A stretch of 64,000 nucleotides of DNA. Origin: Arenibacter certesii DSM 19833 (GTDB lineage Bacteria; Bacteroidota; Bacteroidia; Flavobacteriales; Flavobacteriaceae). The notes under the pieces were generated by a model that worked only from the letters and a program-made list of their open reading frames with translations, was not told the origin of the DNA and searched no databases. The stretch is taken from positions 1 to 64,000 of the forward strand of contig NZ_AUCB01000003.1 in NCBI RefSeq assembly GCF_000429545.1, read 5' to 3'. Numbering within the stretch: the first letter of the stretch is position 1; each line of letters begins with the position of its first letter. Below, in pieces: positions 61,913 through 64,000 of this stretch. The translations under genes and the position numbers were made by a program.

Positions 61913-64000
61913 TTATTTTTTTTCTTTTTCCACTTCTTCTTTAACCGCTTTGGCAAAAAGTTCTTTAAATTGATTAAACTCCCTATTAAAAATAAGGCCA
62001 ATACCGGTAACGATTAACTGTCCGTCTATAACACTTTCAAACTCGTTTCTTCGGAATCCTTTAATCCTAAACCTACCATTTTCAGTCAATAAATATTCTA
62101 TGCTTACATTTCCAATAACGGGAGTACTTTCCGCCCCCTGTTCACTACCTTCAATATCTACTTCGCTTCCCACTTGAACAATCAATCTGTTATTAAAGAG
62201 TCGCTTACTCGCACTTACGTCTAATTGGGTCCTTTCTTGGGGAGTGTCCCCTTGGTAGTCGGTAAAACTATCCAGACCAAAATCGAGCTCCACTCCAGTG
62301 CTCCCAATCAGCTTATCTGAAAACTGGTTTAACTGTCCAGAAAGCACCTTGTTTACATTATCTCGGGCAATGGATGCCGCACCTCCAGAACTTCCATCGC
62401 TGGTAGATCCTGGAAAGAACCGATTAAGAACTAAAAGAGAGAATACCTGTTTGTTTAATTCTTCCTCCCGCTCATTTAGTTGTTGTACTCGTCCATAAAC
62501 CTCTCCCCCTAGTGCTCCTTGCTCCTCTTCAGGAATATCTAGATTAAAAGATATTTCTGGTTTTAATAAAACGCCATCCACATTAAGATATACTAAGAAG
62601 GGTAATTTTTGTCGGTATTTATTAGCAATTCCTGCGCTGGCCGCTGAGGTTTGGGTAGCCATAATGGGGGCTGCTGAGGTTTCTAGCTTATAAATTGCCC
62701 TTAGCTTTACTTGGGCATTAAAAGGGTCCCCGCTCCAAATAAGTGTACTGCCTGGGGAAATATCAAATCTTCGCTTCACCAGATTGTAGAGACTGGCCTC
62801 ATAATGTCCGTTGCTCACCTCATACCTTCCAGCCAAACTAGTAAGTCCGGTAGGAGTAATGCCAAAATTAAACTCACCTTCTCCTGTGACCTGAAAATTA
62901 TCGCCAGAACGTTCGTCTATGACTATAGTGAAGGTAGAGTTGTCGTCTACTCTGAGTACCGCATTAAGATCAAAACCTTTCAGAACTGCTGAGGGCGCAC
63001 TATTTTTATTGCTTTTGGTAATAATTGCATCCGGATTTGCTTTGTTTACAAAGAGCACTACCCCTTCTCGTTCCATTACTTCTAGTTGGGATTCCGGAAC
63101 TACAAAAGTTAAATTAGACCCTTCTATAATTTTTAAGGTTCCTGATATTTTTGGAACTGCCAAGTTTCCTTTCACTTCCATATCGGCATCTAATTTCATC
63201 ATTCCATAAAACAGGTCATTATCTTCCTTAGTGGCGTTGAGTGCTTGAAATTCCTTGGCTTTAATTTTTAGATCGAATGATGGATTGTCTAGTTGCTCTG
63301 TAAAAATACTCCCATCTAGGTTAAAAAGATTGTTATTAGCGTCTGCAATGTCAAAATTATTAAAATAGACCCCTTTGTTATCTATTTTAATTTCCTCATC
63401 AGCTAGAGTGAATTTCGTATTTAGGGTATTTACCAAGAAACCTGTCTCATTAAATTGGAGAGTTCCTTGATACTGAGGTTCGGCCAGCGTACCGTTCACT
63501 TTAAATTCTCCCGCGAGGGTACCAGTTGGGTCAGAAATGCTTTCGGACACCAAGGCCTGTATCGCCTTCATTTTTATCTCGTTGATTAGGAGGTTTAGGT
63601 TGAGCTGTGCACCACTTTGGGCAGCCAAATAGTCCCCATTAATGGCTAAATCTACATCTCCGCCAGACAATGAGAGATCAAAATCATAGGTGTTGCTACT
63701 TTTGGAATTGGCATTTAAGCTTAAATTTCCTAGAGCTATTTGCATGGCCGTAAGATTTTCTATTTCCATTTTTGCCACCATTCCAGTATCGCCATAGGGA
63801 TCCTTAAACGTAAGGTCCCCATTTAAAATTCCGGTTAATAAAGATTCATCCGGATTTAAGAAACTGGTAAAAGTGCCCAACCTAAAATTATTAAAATTCA
63901 AGGACAGGTCTTGTTCAGATTCGGAGTGACGATTACTACTGACCGTCATTTTTTGCTGATTGCGTTGAAAGGAAAAATCTTTTAATTCTATAAATTTCTC
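61913..64000 (-). CDS. tamB: TamB C-terminal part, truncated at window edge
   Basis: The frame is open to base 64000 (first codons EKFIELKDFSFQRNQQK), so at least 695 residues are present and the N-terminus lies outside. It is a long beta-rich DUF490/TamB protein, with repeats of the type VNGTLAEPQYQGTLQFNETG and a C-terminal domain with QLDVSASKRLFNNRLIVQVG. TamB spans the periplasm as a hydrophobic groove for lipid or protein transfer. Its stop lies just before the TamL start, so the genes are coupled. Confidence 0.9.
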   Translation of the reverse strand, partial: EKFIELKDFSFQRNQQKMTVSSNRHSESEQDLSLNFNNFRLGTFTSFLNPDESLLTGILNGDLTFKDPYGDTGMVAKMEIENLTAMQIALGNLSLNANSKSSNTYDFDLSLSGGDVDLAINGDYLAAQSGAQLNLNLLINEIKMKAIQALVSESISDPTGTLAGEFKVNGTLAEPQYQGTLQFNETGFLVNTLNTKFTLADEEIKIDNKGVYFNNFDIADANNNLFNLDGSIFTEQLDNPSFDLKIKAKEFQALNATKEDNDLFYGMMKLDADMEVKGNLAVPKISGTLKIIEGSNLTFVVPESQLEVMEREGVVLFVNKANPDAIITKSNKNSAPSAVLKGFDLNAVLRVDDNSTFTIVIDERSGDNFQVTGEGEFNFGITPTGLTSLAGRYEVSNGHYEASLYNLVKRRFDISPGSTLIWSGDPFNAQVKLRAIYKLETSAAPIMATQTSAASAGIANKYRQKLPFLVYLNVDGVLLKPEISFNLDIPEEEQGALGGEVYGRVQQLNEREEELNKQVFSLLVLNRFFPGSTSDGSSGGAASIARDNVNKVLSGQLNQFSDKLIGSTGVELDFGLDSFTDYQGDTPQERTQLDVSASKRLFNNRLIVQVGSEVDIEGSEQGAESTPVIGNVSIEYLLTENGRFRIKGFRRNEFESVIDGQLIVTGIGLIFNREFNQFKELFAKAVKEEVEKEKK

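Overview
This window comes from an AT-rich Bacteroidota chromosome, very probably a marine member of the Flavobacteriaceae. The evidence is the protein families: a CarboxypepD_reg/TonB-dependent receptor, a TamL/TamB pair, a MlaE-MlaF-MlaD operon, a GH16 glycanase, small family-specific membrane proteins, and the TAnnTTTG type of -7 promoter. Genus cannot be fixed from the sequence alone.

Layout. 1-29 kb is accessory. It starts with the end of an IS21-type element (istB 3' part plus terminal repeats). Then come unrecognised minus-strand genes and a 1261-residue TPR/GreAB-C/PIN-type protein. After these: a TlpA-like thioredoxin lipoprotein, a CusCBA/CzcCBA heavy-metal efflux operon with two His-rich small proteins, a ParDE toxin-antitoxin pair, a DJ-1/PfpI lipoprotein, a broken serine recombinase, a response regulator, a giant PAS/GAF sensor without an ATPase domain, and a PepSY/TonB-receptor pair likely to handle iron. 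28.9-30.8 kb is a graveyard of mobile DNA: two opposed Tn3 transposase fragments, the 3' end of a group II intron, and a frameshifted IS91-family transposase.

31-37.8 kb is the most unusual part. It holds an intact serine recombinase with a C-terminal Cys/His cluster, a tRNA-like mini-helix, a RadC/JAB gene, a zinc-ribbon gene, and a 1.2-kb array of about 22 copies of a 20-bp motif (consensus CATCCGCAATCGGTTAGAGT). The array lies immediately 3' of a complete tyrosine recombinase. 160 bp upstream of the recombinase start is a 16-bp block that looks like the 3' end of a tRNA (probable attachment site), followed by a terminator. I read 31-37.8 kb as the end of an integrative island whose recombinase sits beside an array of recombinase-like or CRISPR-like repeats. 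That array is the best candidate here for an undescribed system.

37.9-64 kb is mostly ordinary chromosome. It contains a GH16 enzyme, an esterase broken by one TAG codon, an MscS-type channel, an FRG-domain protein, a GH13 branching-enzyme-like protein, and two DUF2383 stress proteins (one at 19.4 kb, one here). It also has the Mla lipid transport operon, an ABC-2/HlyD/TolC export operon with a Crp/Fnr regulator, pta-ackA, a DUF6978/DUF1828 pair, and tamL-tamB (tamB runs off the right edge).

A dispersed intergenic repeat, with core GTGGGGTTTAGTAAAC, recurs at seven or more sites, and two of its copies abut serine recombinase genes. Several single genes are also flanked by short inverted motifs that look like integron recombination half-sites.
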